64,000 nucleotides of DNA, from positions 1,054,001 to 1,118,000 of the forward strand of contig WWBZ02000001.1 in the NCBI GenBank assembly GCA_011503125.2, given 5' to 3'. The position numbers and the translations under genes are program-made. The notes below the pieces were generated by a model that saw nothing but the letters and a program-made list of their open reading frames with translations, ran no database searches and was not told where the DNA came from. This stretch comes from Botryosphaeria dothidea. Lineage: Eukaryota > Ascomycota > Dothideomycetes > Botryosphaeriales > Botryosphaeriaceae. This document shows, in pieces, positions 1 through 12,343 of this stretch (position 1 is the first letter of the stretch; each line of letters starts with the position of its first letter).

Positions 1-204
1 GCAGCAGCTGCGCCCCCAGGCTGAGTCGCAAGGCCATCCTCACCCACCGTCGGCTCGACTGTCCATCCATCCTTCTTCGCCGCGCGTAAGCTCGCGTCTA
101 GCTGTGCTGCGCACCACTTCCGCGTCCCGCGCCCGCCTCCTCCACGTCCTCCGCCCATGGTCTGAGCGCGTGTGCGAGACTCCAGGAAAAGAAACATCGA
201 CATC

Positions 205-2475
205 ATGGACAACGCGCGCCGCGACCGCTCGCCCTCCCAGGGCCATCAGCCTCATATAAGCCCGCACACCTCCCCGTCGCCCCATCAGAGCTACCAGAAT
301 ATCGCCGGCCTCGGTTTGGATGCCAACTCGCTGACGCCCGACAACAGCGCCTTCGCGCCCTTCGACTCTTCCACCACCAGCCAGGGCTACTTGTCGCCTA
401 CCAGCCAGCAGCAATTCCCCAACCAGCCCGACATCTCCAACCACAACTTCCTCCAGGCTCAAGGCTTGTCCTCCAACCAGCCCAGCCCCCAGTTCGGCGC
501 CCAAGGCAGCAACATTTACGGCCAGGACCTCTTCGGCCAGGGCACCTCCGGCGCTGACAACCAGCCCTTTGATGCTCAGTTCCTGACCAGCGGCCAAGGG
601 AACCAGGGCTCGTCCATCGACCCCTCCATCTTCCTCGATCCTCAGCTGCAAGAACAGGCCATTGACCCCTCGAGTCTGATGAACCACCAGATGTCTACCA
701 CCGCACATTCCCCCACCCCGCCCCACCTCTTGCAGGCCGACATGTCGCGCCATGCCAGCACGAGTCCCCACGCATCGCCGAGCATAAATCAGGGTGGCTT
801 TCATTCGGCGGGACATTCTAGACAGCAGTCGTTGGACCCTAACACCGCGTATGGGCAGGCACATGGTGGTGATTGGAACGGCATGTCTTTCAGAGGCCAC
901 AGGAGAGCCCCTTCTGATACTTACTCAGACGTGTCTTCAAATCACCCCTCACCTTATCTAGGGAATAATGACAGCTTTGACCACGACAATCCATCGCCTC
1001 TACTTGGCGCGCAGCAGGACAACTCCTCCATGTTCCAAGAGGTCTTGGGCTTCAGTCAGTTTTCGCTGTCTGACAACCCGACCCAGGCCGGGATCACTCC
1101 TGGCCACAGTCCTCACATCTCTCCCCGCCTTGCGCCCCAGCAGCAGAACTTGCCTCCATTCACAGCGTCTAACCACTACGGCCTCCAACCCGTGATGAGC
1201 AATCAGCCCACCAATCAGGGCGGCATGGATATGTTTCCGGGTGGCGGCCAGGAGCCATTTCCGGCCCTGAACCAGGAATATGGAGCGTCGGATCAAATGT
1301 CTCCACCGGAGATTAACATTGACTTTGCTCCGCCCTCGAGGCAGCAGAGCTTTGAGCCTCCGAAGCCTGAGGGTTCGGAGAACGCGCTCAGCCCGCCGAA
1401 CAGGAGTCTTTCTCGCAACCGTATGCGCGCAAGGTCCGATCCGTTCAGCAGCGCTAGCACGCGGGCATCCACTCCTGCCAGCGGCAACACATCCGACCCG
1501 GCGGGAACGCTGCACCCCAACGCTGCCAAGATGCCAACCTCACGCTCAACGTCTCCCCATGGTTTGCATAAGTCGTCGCGTCGGTCTTCGACGTCGAGCA
1601 TCCCTCACCGGGATTATATGCTCGGCCTCGCCGACCCCAACCGCCCGAATCCAAACAATCCCGCGTCCACTGCGTCCAGCCCGGGCAATAGTTCTGACCA
1701 TGTCGTCATTCCGAGCCCTGGAGGGGGGTCCAAGCGCACCCAAAAGCACCCGGCGACTTTCCAGTGCAGTCTGTGTCCCAAACGCTTTACCCGCGCGTAC
1801 AATCTGCGCTCTCATCTGCGTACGCACACAGATGAGCGTCCGTTTGTTTGTAGCGTTTGTGGTAAGGCATTTGCACGTCAACACGATCGAAAGCGACACG
1901 AAGGTTTGCACAGTGGTGAGAAGAAGTTTGTGTGCCGGGGCGTGTTGAAGGATAGTAATGGCTGGGGTTGTGGACGCCGATTCGCGCGCGCCGATGCTTT
2001 GGGAAGACATTTCAGGAGCGAGGCTGGTCGCGTTTGCATTCGTCCTCTGCTGGAGGAGGAAGCAGCAGAGAAGGGTTGGGATTTTCCGGGAATTTCTAGT
2101 CCACCACAGCAGCAGACAACGCAGCCCATGGAGCAAATGAACCCTCTTGGAGGACCGCCACAAGGGTTGGGTATGATGATGCCACAGCATCCGCAGGGCG
2201 CGCCGTTCGATCCGTTCGCTCAGCAGCAGGCCCCTGCCGGCTTCAACCCCGGGATGGGTGGCGGCATGACCTTCGGTCTTCCGCAGGCACTCTTGCAGCA
2301 ATACCCTGCACTTGCGGGCATTCAGTGGGACGCCTTGCCGGCGAACAGTAACGAAGACTTGGTGGAGGACGATGCAATCAGCGGTCGTAGCAGCTTTGAC
2401 GCGAGCTCGGGCGGTGAGATGTTTGAGGAGGGCACTGATTGGGGACAGACTGTCAGCGACTACGAGGGCAGATAA
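205..2475 (+). CDS. crzA: Crz1/CrzA-like calcineurin-responsive C2H2 zinc-finger transcription factor
   Basis: Single-exon gene of 756 aa. An in-frame GTG lies upstream at 172, but ATG 205 has A at -3 and G at +4, so I use it. The N-terminal two thirds is a disordered Ser/Pro/Gln/Asn-rich activation region. Around residue 368 is PEINID, a PxIxIT-like segment where CrzA proteins dock calcineurin (inferred). Two classic C2H2 fingers begin at FQCSLC (C521/C524/H537/H541) and FVCSVC (C549/C552/H565/H569). A third atypical finger (C577, C589, H602, C611) with the insert [13 protein letters not shown] is the hallmark of the Crz1 family. The C-terminus is Gln/Met/Gly-rich. In the family, calcineurin dephosphorylation sends the protein to the nucleus to activate calcium, cell-wall and ion-stress genes. 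The family is certain; target genes are not visible here. Confidence 0.93.
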   Translation: MDNARRDRSPSQGHQPHISPHTSPSPHQSYQNIAGLGLDANSLTPDNSAFAPFDSSTTSQGYLSPTSQQQFPNQPDISNHNFLQAQGLSSNQPSPQFGAQGSNIYGQDLFGQGTSGADNQPFDAQFLTSGQGNQGSSIDPSIFLDPQLQEQAIDPSSLMNHQMSTTAHSPTPPHLLQADMSRHASTSPHASPSINQGGFHSAGHSRQQSLDPNTAYGQAHGGDWNGMSFRGHRRAPSDTYSDVSSNHPSPYLGNNDSFDHDNPSPLLGAQQDNSSMFQEVLGFSQFSLSDNPTQAGITPGHSPHISPRLAPQQQNLPPFTASNHYGLQPVMSNQPTNQGGMDMFPGGGQEPFPALNQEYGASDQMSPPEINIDFAPPSRQQSFEPPKPEGSENALSPPNRSLSRNRMRARSDPFSSASTRASTPASGNTSDPAGTLHPNAAKMPTSRSTSPHGLHKSSRRSSTSSIPHRDYMLGLADPNRPNPNNPASTASSPGNSSDHVVIPSPGGGSKRTQKHPATFQCSLCPKRFTRAYNLRSHLRTHTDERPFVCSVCGKAFARQHDRKRHEGLHSGEKKFVCRGVLKDSNGWGCGRRFARADALGRHFRSEAGRVCIRPLLEEEAAEKGWDFPGISSPPQQQTTQPMEQMNPLGGPPQGLGMMMPQHPQGAPFDPFAQQQAPAGFNPGMGGGMTFGLPQALLQQYPALAGIQWDALPANSNEDLVEDDAISGRSSFDASSGGEMFEEGTDWGQTVSDYEGR

Positions 2476-5247
2476 GGACGACGACTCGGACAGACTTTAT
2501 ATGTCTGGAGAAGCTCGTCCACCCCTGCTCAGCCACAGCAACCCAAGCTTTCTGGAGGTCCGCCATTCTGGCGGCTAAAGATCGACGGCACGGGCAAATC
2601 ACGGACGTCATGCACTGCCAGGTCATTGCTGCGATCCCGCCTTTGAGCTGTCCTTGCTGCGCCGCATGGGCCACACCAACATTCAAGGCTGAGCACTGAC
2701 AGCCGGTTACCCCATCATCACGTCCCATTCATCTGGCCGCACTGGCACGGACGAAATGATTGAATTCGAGGGTCAGGGCTTACAGGACAGGAAGCGGGCG
2801 CTTCGCTTCCGTTCAGTCCTCGGTCTGCTTGCGCCGGATACCAAAGAGGGTTCATGCTTGGATTCTTTGGAGTCGATTTCCGTACCCTTTTTTTTGTTTC
2901 CTGTCGATGCAATGTCCCTGATTTTGGCTCTGCGTTTTTCATTCGCTCGATAGATACCACATTGTTATGCTCCACTTCTCCCCATTCACCCAATACCCCC
3001 GTCCGTTTCTTTCGCTTTGCTCTGCACGTTTCTGGCGTCGCGATGACATCCTGGGCGTCCACCGGCAGGGGTTTGCGCTGAGGCCGGTAGAAAGGATCAT
3101 GGCGTGGCCCTTTTTATGTCAAGTTTTTTTTTCTTGGTTTTCCAGGCATGGCGATGGTGAGCGTCACGAATGTTTTTACGACGCATTCAAATGCTCTTTA
3201 CGATTTGGATTCGCCAACTCCACGGCTCAGAGTACGATTAGGTTTCAAAGTCTGTTCATCATGATGTACCGTCGGAGGCCATTGCATACATACATGCTCT
3301 GACTAACCGTTTTCCTATGTTTTCGTCTATGTCATTGTTGATAGAGAAAGAGAAGAAAATGGACTGAAAACGCCTCTGTCCCCACAAGTATGTATTGGCT
3401 CTATATGAGACCTTTGAGTGGACGTTTCGCGCGTCATCTGCTTCCAGCAGAACCTGACGGGCAGGTAAATATCTACAGTAAGCAATAGGAACCACGGGCA
3501 ACGGATGCGGGGTGTTTAGGCACGCGGAAAATGCCCAGGCCAGGAAAGGGCGGTGGCCATCAATTACCTGAAATGGCAGGCTGGACGCGAGACAGAGTCC
3601 CTGCAGATAACCATGGCCCCAGAGGCTGAATAAGAAATCCGAGTTATTCGTGTCAGGGAGATGGATGTGGCAATATGCACGTACTGAAGCATGATTAGTT
3701 GAGCTGACGGCATCTCTACTGTACCATCATCTCACACATTTTGCTCCATCCTGGACCGTCCCTACTAGAAGCCACGAGTTTCGCCGATTTTTCCCACTAT
3801 TGTGATATCACGTCCAGCTTCTGCATATGCTTTATTACACTGTTCTTCAAGACAATTCAGATGCAGCAAATGCTCCCTGCTGTATGACTCTCAGCCGTAG
3901 CTGACAGTAAGCACGGTTGCCTTGCGACCATGTTTGCCTGATAGAAGTGGCACATTATGCAGCCCATCGAACACATGTTCACAGCGCATCTCAGCTGCCG
4001 GGCGTGGTACGTACGACCGCCGCGTCCGTGTGACCCGAGGCTCGGTCAGTGCCTGTCTTTCGGACCACGCACACGCATACGCAACAGCATACCAGCATTG
4101 TGAGCGCAGCCGGTTCCGGGCTTGTGGCCTAGATTCAGTGCTCGATTTGTTGCGGCTGCATAGGTTTCATATCCTGAGATCTTCCTCCGTCCGTGCGATC
4201 GATCAACAACACCAGGCATCCTCCCACTTGTGAGCTCTGGATCCTTTTGTAGGTTTTTGCGTATGGGTGCAACTTAGGCAGAGACGCATGCTCCGTTGCT
4301 TTCCAGCATTCGAATCGCATAAAATTAAACAGGCTGTGGATTTTTCCTCTTCGGAACTTCGGCAAAGACTTACCACGTCTGTGGAAAATTGGACTGCCCG
4401 ACGTTTCCATCTGCCAATATTGGTTCCGACGTCCGCCGCGTCTTGTTGAAGGTCTGAATTAGGAACATGATTTGCCTTCTTGGCTTTTCCTTAGGACAGT
4501 TTGCGTCACGATTCGCCAGGTACTGCGGAACTCGGCGGCCAGGCTCGGAAGCGGTAAGGGCTAATATTTACACCCATGATGCCCGAGCATGGTAGTTGGC
4601 ATTTAGCTTCATAGAAGGAAACTTTTGTCAATATGGTCTCGCGTGTGTTCTTGTCAGCGGTCGGTGATTCGATGCTGTGCGATAAGAGCAGCACGCTGGG
4701 GCGTATTGCTCGTTTAAGTGAGCCGAACGGCTTAGGGAAGATGCGGATCGAACACGACTCGGCTCGACTCGGTACACATTATCATACAAATCGCCTATAG
4801 CGTAGCACTGCCGATACGTAGACTTCCGGTAGTGGCGGTGATAGATCCCTGTCTGCCGAACCTCCCGGAGCTGGGGTCTGGTGGATCTAAGTACCTCTCA
4901 AAACTCTCTGACAACACTTCAGAGCATATCAGCCAGAATCGGCCAAAGAATGTCGTGGAAGGCAGGTGACTCCGTGCTCAACTTGGTTCTAAGCACCCCG
5001 CGGCTTCCTTTCTGTTTATACTCGATGTGTGGCCGAACCCGTGCCATGCTGCGGAGTAGTTCTTGGGTGTGGAGGCTGAGCCGGATGTTGATGGGATCTA
5101 AGATTTCGAAGTTGCAAAGCCAAGATGACGACGACCCACTCGATGAATTTGGACAGCAAGGTCTCCCGAGGGATTTTTCTGCTTGGATCAAGACTTTCTA
5201 CGCCTTCCTCCTCGTTCCTGATGCCTACCTCCAACTTCCCGCGAGCA
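2476..5247. other. Intergenic stretch, no supported gene
   Basis: About 2.8 kb between the crzA stop and the GMC promoter. The first 0.8-0.9 kb is pyrimidine-rich and T-rich and probably holds the crzA 3' UTR. Short open frames here (up to about 120 codons) lack family motifs and coherent splice signals. No RNA gene was recognised. Confidence 0.6.
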
Positions 5248-5253
5248 TATAAA
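5248..5253 (+). promoter_or_regulatory. TATA box of the GMC oxidoreductase gene
   Basis: TATAAA sits 92 bases before the ATG at 5345, followed by pyrimidine-rich sequence suited to a transcription start. It is the clearest core promoter in the 5-14 kb block and fits an inducible gene. Confidence 0.55.
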
Positions 5254-5344
5254 GGATGACAACGTTCAAGCTTTGGGCGGTAGGAAAGGCCCCCTTCTCC
5301 TATCCACGCTTTCTGAAGCACTCAACTCTTCCGATCTGCCCGCA

Positions 5345-7955
5345 ATGTGGCATATGTTTCCCACGCTTCTCGCACTTTGGGTCGTTTTGCTTGGCCTGTG
5401 TCAGCCTGATGGATCCTCGGCTGCCATACTCAAGCATTTGAAACGCCAGACAATCCAAGATCAATATGATTTCATAATCTGTGGAGGTAAGCCGACACGG
5501 TATGGGATGGTATCTCCTAGATTGCAAGACAAAAGATCTCAAGCCAACGCCCGGATGTGAATGTTGTGGCTCTCGATAATTTATCTCTGGATGATTGCCT
5601 CAAGTTTCTATCCCAAGCTCCTCTGATCCAGTGCCAAGCAGCCGAGTCATACTCATTCAAAGCAACCGTTTACTAGCGTCTTACTTACATTTTTGACCAC
5701 AGGTGGAACCGCAGGTCTCGTCTTGGCTAATCGGCTTAGCGAACCGGGTCGGTTCCGAGTGCTCGTCCTCGAAGCCGGTCCAGAACCCACCGAGGTTGCC
5801 GCCTATGAAACTCCGGGAGGAAATCAATTCATCAAAGGTACGTGTGTTTTCAATGTTGATGAAATTTTGAATCCAGGACCCACGTCTAACCGTTCTCAGG
5901 AAGTGCAATTGACTGGGCGTTTACCACTGTTCCTCAGGAAGGTCTCAACGGCCGCATCTTGCAATACCTTCGTGAGTCACAACTGAGCATCATTTGCCAA
6001 GCTCTTTCTAATCTCGCTATGGCGTAGGCGGTAGAGCCCTCGGTGGCAGCAGTGCCACTAATGGACTTTACTATGCACGTGGAAGCGCCAGCGTCTACGA
6101 CAAATGGAGGGATATGGGGAACCCCGGATGGGGATGGCATGACTTGCATCCACTGATGGTCAAAGTATGTGGTAGTGTTGGGAGGAACAGGGTCTGATCG
6201 AACCAAGGGTCAACACCGAAAATTTGTTATATAGCTACTATATAAGAGGGACCGGGTCACCTACCCTCTTCCTCCTCATGCCAATCTACGATGAACTTCA
6301 CTCCCTATACAAACAACCCATTTGTTCAATAGGTAGTCACCTTAGCATCCCACCAACGATTCCAGCATACTTACCTGCTGAACAGAGCACTCGTATCAAC
6401 CCACCAGATCCGAACGACGGATTCGACCAGAGGTACAAAACTTATGATCCAAATGCCTACGGTAATGGGCCATTGGAGCTCGCCTTCCAAGGCTACGTCC
6501 CGGAGACTGATCCCGCTTTCGTAAAGGCTTGCGAGGCGGCCAACATTCCCATCGTCGAAGAGTTCAACAACGGCAACGGGGTTGGCGTCAAGCAAGGAAC
6601 AGGAACACTGACGAAAGAATTGCGCCGAAGCTCAAGCTATGATAGCTTCTACAAGCAGGCGCAGGGTCGGCCCAATCTGGATGTCCTTTTCTGTGCACCT
6701 GTCACCAAGATCATGACCGATAACAGTACCGGTGCGACTGTTGCTTACGGTGTTTCTTTCATTGACCAGAAAACCAGTCTTGTCCACCAGGTGAATGCGA
6801 CGAATGAAGTTATCGTGAGCATGGGTACTTTCCATTCGCCTCAGCTGTTGATGGTTTCGGTACGTACAAAAAGATTTTTGATGTGGATCATTGCCGTTGC
6901 TGATATTGATATACAGGGTATGGGTCCTTCCGATGTACTGCAAGAATTCGGTATCACTCCAGCTCTCATCAAAGAGAACATTGGAAGAAAGTCGGTGACC
7001 AGTGCCATCGGGCTGAGATATTCTCCATGACTGACATTGCCAATCCAGCATGAATGACCACAACGTCTTCAGCATCATGGCCCGAGTGCAGGACGCGCTG
7101 TCGACAACGTCCATGTCCTCCAGCACCGAAAGCCTCCAGGAAGCCCAAGCTCTCTTCTACAACAACCTCACCGGCCCATACACCGCGCCCTCGGGCATCA
7201 CAAACGGCTTCCAGGAGCTGCCCAACGAAGAACTCGAGTCGATCGGCGCCCAGGAAATCATCAGCCGCGGCCTCGTCAACCAGTCCCACATCGAATACCT
7301 GTACGAGTCCGTCTGGTACCCCTGGATCCCAACGCCCTTCTACGCGCCCAAGGAAGAGGAGTCCTACATCTCCCTCACCGCGTCCAGCATGATCGCCCTC
7401 TCCCGCGGCAACGTCACGCTGCGCTCGAGCTCCATGTCCGACCAGCCCGTCATCAACCCCAACGTAAGCACACACATGATCCACCCGCCCCCCTGCATGC
7501 CCCTCCTTTATCAGCGTTAGTCATGATTAATGAAGACACCACAGTACCACTCCCACCCCAACGACCGCACCATCGCCATCCACGCTTTCAGATACCTGCG
7601 CAAGATCCTCGCGCACCCAGAGCTCGCGCAGTACACCATCGGCGACCACAACGGCGAAGTCAGCCCGGGGCCGTCGGTTGCGGATGATGACGAGGACGCC
7701 ATTTTCGAGTACGTCAAGGCCGACACCATGCCCAACTGGCACGCTTCCGGCACGAACCAGATGCGCAGGCTGGAGGACGGCGGCGTGGTCGATGCCCGGC
7801 TGCGCGTGTACGGTGTTGACCGGCTGCGCGTGGTCGACTGCAGCATCATGCCGGAGCTGCCGGACGCGAACATCCTGGCGGCGGTGTTTGCGGTGGGCGA
7901 GAAGGGCGCGGAGTTGATTAGGGAGGATTGGGGCGATTCGGGGTACGGGCAGTGA
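5345..7955 (+). CDS. Secreted GMC-family FAD oxidoreductase, nine exons
   Basis: Glucose-methanol-choline family flavoenzyme oxidising an alcohol or sugar-type substrate; the substrate is not predictable. Model: 5345-5486, 5703-5837, 5900-5971, 6028-6164, 6249-6323, 6386-6859, 6917-6990, 7049-7463, 7545-7955 (644 aa; the total is divisible by 3). Residues 1-26 look like a signal peptide. The FAD dinucleotide motif is completed across intron 1 (CGGGTAGLVLANRL), followed by VLVLEAGPEP, the GGSSATNG GMC signature and, across intron 7, IGRNMNDHN. Near the C-terminus are catalytic His in NWHASGTNQM and the Asn-containing PDANILAAVFAVGEKGA, both usual in the family. Weak points are the donors GTTCAA (6324) and GTCGGT (6991), and the 84-nt intron before exon 5. 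If these are not used the gene is damaged. It is followed by the reductase gene 567 bases downstream on the same strand. Confidence 0.8.
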
Positions 7956-8522
7956 TGAAGGTGTTGGGGTATGTCGTTCGATGGCAGGGGTCAATGCGTG
8001 CGTCAGCGTGGTGGTCTTTTCCTGCTTTTCTTTTGTCTGTTTCGAACCGGGAATTGTTCTTCTAATGGAACTATGACTACTCTGGAAGATGGCTCGCGTT
8101 CGCCTCGAAACGGGGTTTGGAAGTGATCTGCGGGTCATGTCAGAATCGGTCAGCGAACCAGGGCTGGTAAGCTTTTCTTGACGTGTCAGAATTACGAACG
8201 CAATTATATATCGGGTGACTCTTCCAAGCAGTTTTCTGTGCAGATTCTTTTCAGAGTATTGATCGAAGACCTATCTATACGCAAGTTGATACGGGATACG
8301 CTGTAGTGTGGTGAATTACTCACGAAGCTCGGATGTGGTCCCGAAAATAAGCTTCTTTTTCGTAATTCATCGTCTAAGTGAGGCTTTCGGCACCCCGGTT
8401 AATCTTGAGCTAGCAAATAAACCAGCCAACCTTTTTTGGCTTATTATTGGGTTCAGTCCCTACAGTAATCTGCGTGGTCCCCTTTACTTCCTCAGAAATC
8501 CCTTGCCTCGAGGCCCTACATC
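7956..8522. other. Intergenic, GMC terminator / reductase promoter
   Basis: 567 bases between two co-directional genes. No open frame with family features. The stretch before the reductase ATG is A/T-richer than the GMC 3' exons. No clear TATA box was identified. Confidence 0.5.
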
Positions 8523-10025
8523 ATGGCTTCCATGAGACCAGCACCACAACCCAAGAACAGGCTGGGTCATCCACGTATCCTCAGCCCAAATGCTGGCGTC
8601 AGAGTTTCCCCGCTCTGCCTTGGCGCCATGGGTTTCGGAGAAAGTTGGTGAGAACGCCCATGGAGAAAAAGCAAAGCCAAAATGCGGGGAATTGCTAACC
8701 AGACGCAGGAAGGTAATCGATCCGCCATAGAGAGAGGAGTCCAACTTCTAATCCAGTCTCAGCAGGCAATGCTCGGCGAATGCAACAAAGAAACAGCTTT
8801 CAAAATATTGGATTTCTTCGCGGAGAACGGCGGGAACTTCGTCGATACGGCTAATGTATACCAAGAGCAAGAGAGCGAGCAGTGGCTGGGCGAATGGATG
8901 GAGCTCCAGCAGAACAGAGACGAGATGGTGGTCGCGACCAAGTACACCCAGTTCTACAAGCCCGATGCCAAGATCAGATACAACTATCAGGGGAACCATA
9001 GGAAGAGCATGTACCACTCGCTTGAGAATAGCCTTAGGAATCTCCGGACGAGCTATGTTGACATTGTGAGTGGAGTGCTGGAGGAAGTTAAACGGTCGGG
9101 GAAGACCTTGGTGCTAATGGAAGCAGTTCTACGTCCACTGGTGGGATTTTTCCACAAGCATCGAGGAGATCATGCAGTCCCTTCATCACCTTGTTCAATC
9201 CGGAAAGGTCTTCTACCTCGGGGCCAGTGATGTGCCTGCTTGGGTAGTCAGCTCAGCAAACAGATGTAATAGCTCACATTAAACGGGATGGAGAATGATA
9301 GTACGCTGACTTTGAACCAATGGACGCCCGCGATCACGGCCTTACTCCTTTCTGTATCTACCAGGGCAAGTGGAGCGCTGCGGACCGCGATTTCGAGCGC
9401 GAGATCCTTCCGATGGTACGGCATGAGGGCATGGCTCTCGCGCCATTCGGTGTTCTTGGACAGGGCAAGTTCAAGAAAGAGGCCGGTGGAGGTCAGGCGC
9501 CAAATGCCGCTGAAGGGGATTCTCGTAAGCTGTTTTCCGAGAAGGAAACCTATAGGCAAGTGTTCAAAGTGCTTGACGAGATTGCTGTTGAGAGAGGTAC
9601 CCTACCGACGAGCATCGTAAGTCAACTACAGTCCCAAAAATACTATTACTTGACTCAAGAGAATTCAAAGGCTCTGGCATATGTCATGGGAAAGGCCCCC
9701 CATGTTTTTCCTATTGTCGGCGGTCGCAAGATCGAGCATCTCAAAACCAACATTGACGCACTGGATATCGCACTCACTGAAGCGGAAGTCAATGGGATTG
9801 AGGCTGCTACACCCTTCGAGCATGGTTTCCCAACAGACATCATGTTCGAGTTCCACGGGGCTCAGAATTACAACACTCGGATGACTTCTAAGGACGTCGT
9901 CATGTTGAAATGTGCATCGCACCTAGAAGAACCGGAGCCTGTCAAAGTAAGTCTACGCCTGAAGTTTGAGAATCCGACGGGACGCTGAAATGTTACCTTA
10001 GCCAATTGGGAAGAAGACTCCATAA
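8523..10025 (+). pseudogene. NorA/AAD-type aldo-keto reductase with a lost splice acceptor
   Basis: NADPH-dependent aldo-keto reductase related to norsolorinic-acid reductases and aryl-alcohol dehydrogenases. Model: 8523-8647, 8709-8712, 8766-9065, 9127-9265, 9324-9616, 9671-9946, 10002-10025, giving 386 aa, the usual family length. The tetrad is present: Asp and Tyr in NFVDTANVYQ, Lys in VVATKYT, His in FYVHWWD. The cofactor end is FPIVGGRKIEHLK. Two anomalies stand out. A 4-nt exon (GAAG, completing Trp then Lys) is needed to hold frame between two good introns. And the 9266-9323 intron ends in GG, not AG, although the join there restores the conserved SANRYARDHGLTPF. With no AG nearby the transcript should mis-splice, hence the pseudogene label; an RNA or resequencing check could restore it. 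The 54-nt intron at 9617-9670 is stopless and could be retained in frame. Confidence 0.78.
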
Positions 10026-10449
10026 AAAGATGGTGGAAACTTCCGTGCATTTGTACAAGGGGTATCGCAGTCGATGGTTAGCGGCAATGGCCTCTAAAAA
10101 ATGAAACTTCGTAGGGAGTGGAAGCATTCGTCCGGACAGCTTTTTCAGTGGAAATACAATATACTTACATCCCGATGAATGCTTGTACTTCCTATGGGAG
10201 TGTGAATTAGCTCTTTTGCTGAATTACTCGTGGAAATTTCGCATTTGGGGCTGACATTCAGCTGCATCACCCCTCTGTAGACCGTTGGTACGATATTAGC
10301 CTCGTCAGGGTGTTACTCTGGAGTGATAGAACGTCATGCCAAGCCTAAGATCTTTTCTTCATTTTGTTCAGCCCTAGAGAAAAAAAGACTGTGGAGATAC
10401 TACGTCCCAGTAGATCATTTCAGGATGCTTGGATACGTGGCTGAGTCCA
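10026..10449. other. Convergent 3' intergenic region
   Basis: 424 bases between the 3' ends of the reductase (+) and the epoxide hydrolase (-). It presumably holds both 3' UTRs. No gene is seen. Confidence 0.5.
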
Positions 10450-12082
10450 TCACTTCTTCCACGCCTTGGCAACGAAGTCTTCAATATCTGCCCAGAGAAC
10501 ATCCGGTACTTCGAGTGCCGCAAAGTGCCCGCCCTACACAACAAATATTAGCCAGTAGATCCAGCAATGGTTAAACTATTGAGCACAAACGTACCTTGTC
10601 GTGTTCATAGAAGTTAGTCACCTTGGAGTCTGCCCTGACGGTGTCTTTCGACACAGGCGCAATTTCGTTCGGGAACCATGAAACCCCCTTCGGTTTACCA
10701 TGAGTGATGCCAGTACCAGCGCCCGGATTGTCAGAAAAGAGCTGTGTGATCCGTTAGTCTCTGGGGCGAAAAAGATGGTGTTCTGGATGCCGAAGGGAAT
10801 TCATACAGCTCTGTAGGGCCAGAGGGAAGTGGGGTAGGTCCCGGTAAACCAGTAGATGGAGACGTTGGTCAGGATTTCGTCCAAGGAAGGAGTAGTTGCT
10901 GGGTCAGACCAGTCGATCATCTTTTCTCCGATCCTACCATAGACTCAATTAGTGGATCCCTTGGAGAGGGTAAATAAAGAGAGATGGAATGTGCGCCACA
11001 TGGGTTTGCTTTGAAGATGGCAAGCATGAAAGGACCCACCAAGCAAGAAGGGAAGTCGGACTACTTCCTACAGAAAGACCAGAAGTGCTCGGCCTCGTTG
11101 CATGGAGTATGGCATAAGCCATTCCACTGGCCTGGAGTTTTTCTCCCCGTTCCACGGCCTTGCTTTCCAACGGATCCTCGATCTCTGACGACTTCGTTGC
11201 ACTGCGAGCCCAGTACATATTGAGATGGGCAGCTGGTTGCAGGGAATTGCAAACGTCAGCAATTCAACGTATCTCAGGATGCCAACAAAGCGCATTAAGA
11301 CTGACCTTTTACGGGCTCATAGGAGGCCAAAAGGACCTCGGAGATTGCGCAGCCGACATCGCCTCCCTGTGCGATGTACCCGGCCTCGCCGAATCCGAGC
11401 GAAAGCATCAGCTTATTGAAGATGCGACTGTTGTCGGCAATGATAAAGTCCTTGTCGAGAGGTGGAGGAGAGGAGAAACCATAGCCAATTAGAGATGGCA
11501 CGATTAGATGGTAAGGCAGCTTCTCAGGTGCAGAGGCATACTTCTCGCGTTGGCTCAGAAGAATGGGCAAGAATTCAATGAATGAGCCTATACAGTGGTG
11601 AGGAGATGCACAAAGGAGAACTCCTTGGGGCCAAGGGCATGCTAACCTGGCCAGCCGTGAGAGAGAAGGATTGGAACTGCATCCTTGTTTGCGGAAAACA
11701 GAGCAGCAAAGTGAACGCTGTAGGTGTGTCCGTCGTCGTCCTGCACATTGGCCTTGAAGCTGGGAATGGTGTTGATTTTCTCCTCCATCTTTCGCCTGTC
11801 CCGCATTCCGGCGATTAGCGAAGGTGCTGGTCGAAAGACAGGGTGACGTTACCAATCAAACTTGTTCTGCCAGTAGGCGACCGACTCAACGAGCCATTGC
11901 CTTGGAGAACCAAACCTACGGTCGTTCTGGCTGTTCTCATAATTGGCGGCCGCAATGGGCAGAATCTTCAAAAGCGTCTTCAAGTTCTGGACATCTTCTT
12001 CAGGAATTGCAACATTGAACTGGGACAATGCCGCACCAGAGGAGATGGGATGCGGAGGCTTGGCGAAGAGCGGAGGAGACAT
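10450..12082 (-). CDS. Epoxide hydrolase, microsomal/EHN type, seven exons
   Basis: Alpha/beta-hydrolase that opens epoxides to diols. Exons on the minus strand: 12082-11853, 11795-11647, 11587-11306, 11232-11040, 10933-10807, 10741-10595, 10533-10450 (403 aa, in frame throughout). The N-terminal EHN-type cap (FNVAIPEEDVQNLKTLL, later YWQNKFDW) precedes the oxyanion-hole motif HGWPG (residues 123-127), the nucleophile Asp203 in GGDVG, the Tyr312 lid residue (YWFTGTYP) and catalytic His379 in GGHFAALE. No signal peptide, so probably cytosolic or membrane-associated. All introns are GT-AG with plausible branch points, so this is the only clean gene of the 5-14 kb oxidoreductase block. It converges on the reductase gene, and a MITE-like element lies 262 bases upstream of its ATG. 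Confidence 0.9.
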
Positions 12083-12343
12083 TTTGGATGAGCTCTGGGA
12101 TGATGTGAGACGGGCAGTTGGCGATGGTGCGGGACATACGGTAGTCTTATAGTCTCGTTTCTCCCTCTCCGTAATCCTTCCACCCCCATAATCTCACGGC
12201 ATCGAGGAGGCCAATGGCGATCGCTTCCTGCAGGCTTGGCAGAGAAGGTGGAGTTGTGCAACCATGCAGGGTTGCTGAGATGTCTGGGTCCGGGCCGGAG
12301 ACTCTGCCATCCGAACGGGGGCCTGACGGACATGTACAGAGCC

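Noticed and set aside
40..900. 286-codon minus-strand open frame
   Set aside because: Antisense shadow of the crzA low-complexity region; Arg/Gly/Val-rich composition and no domain.
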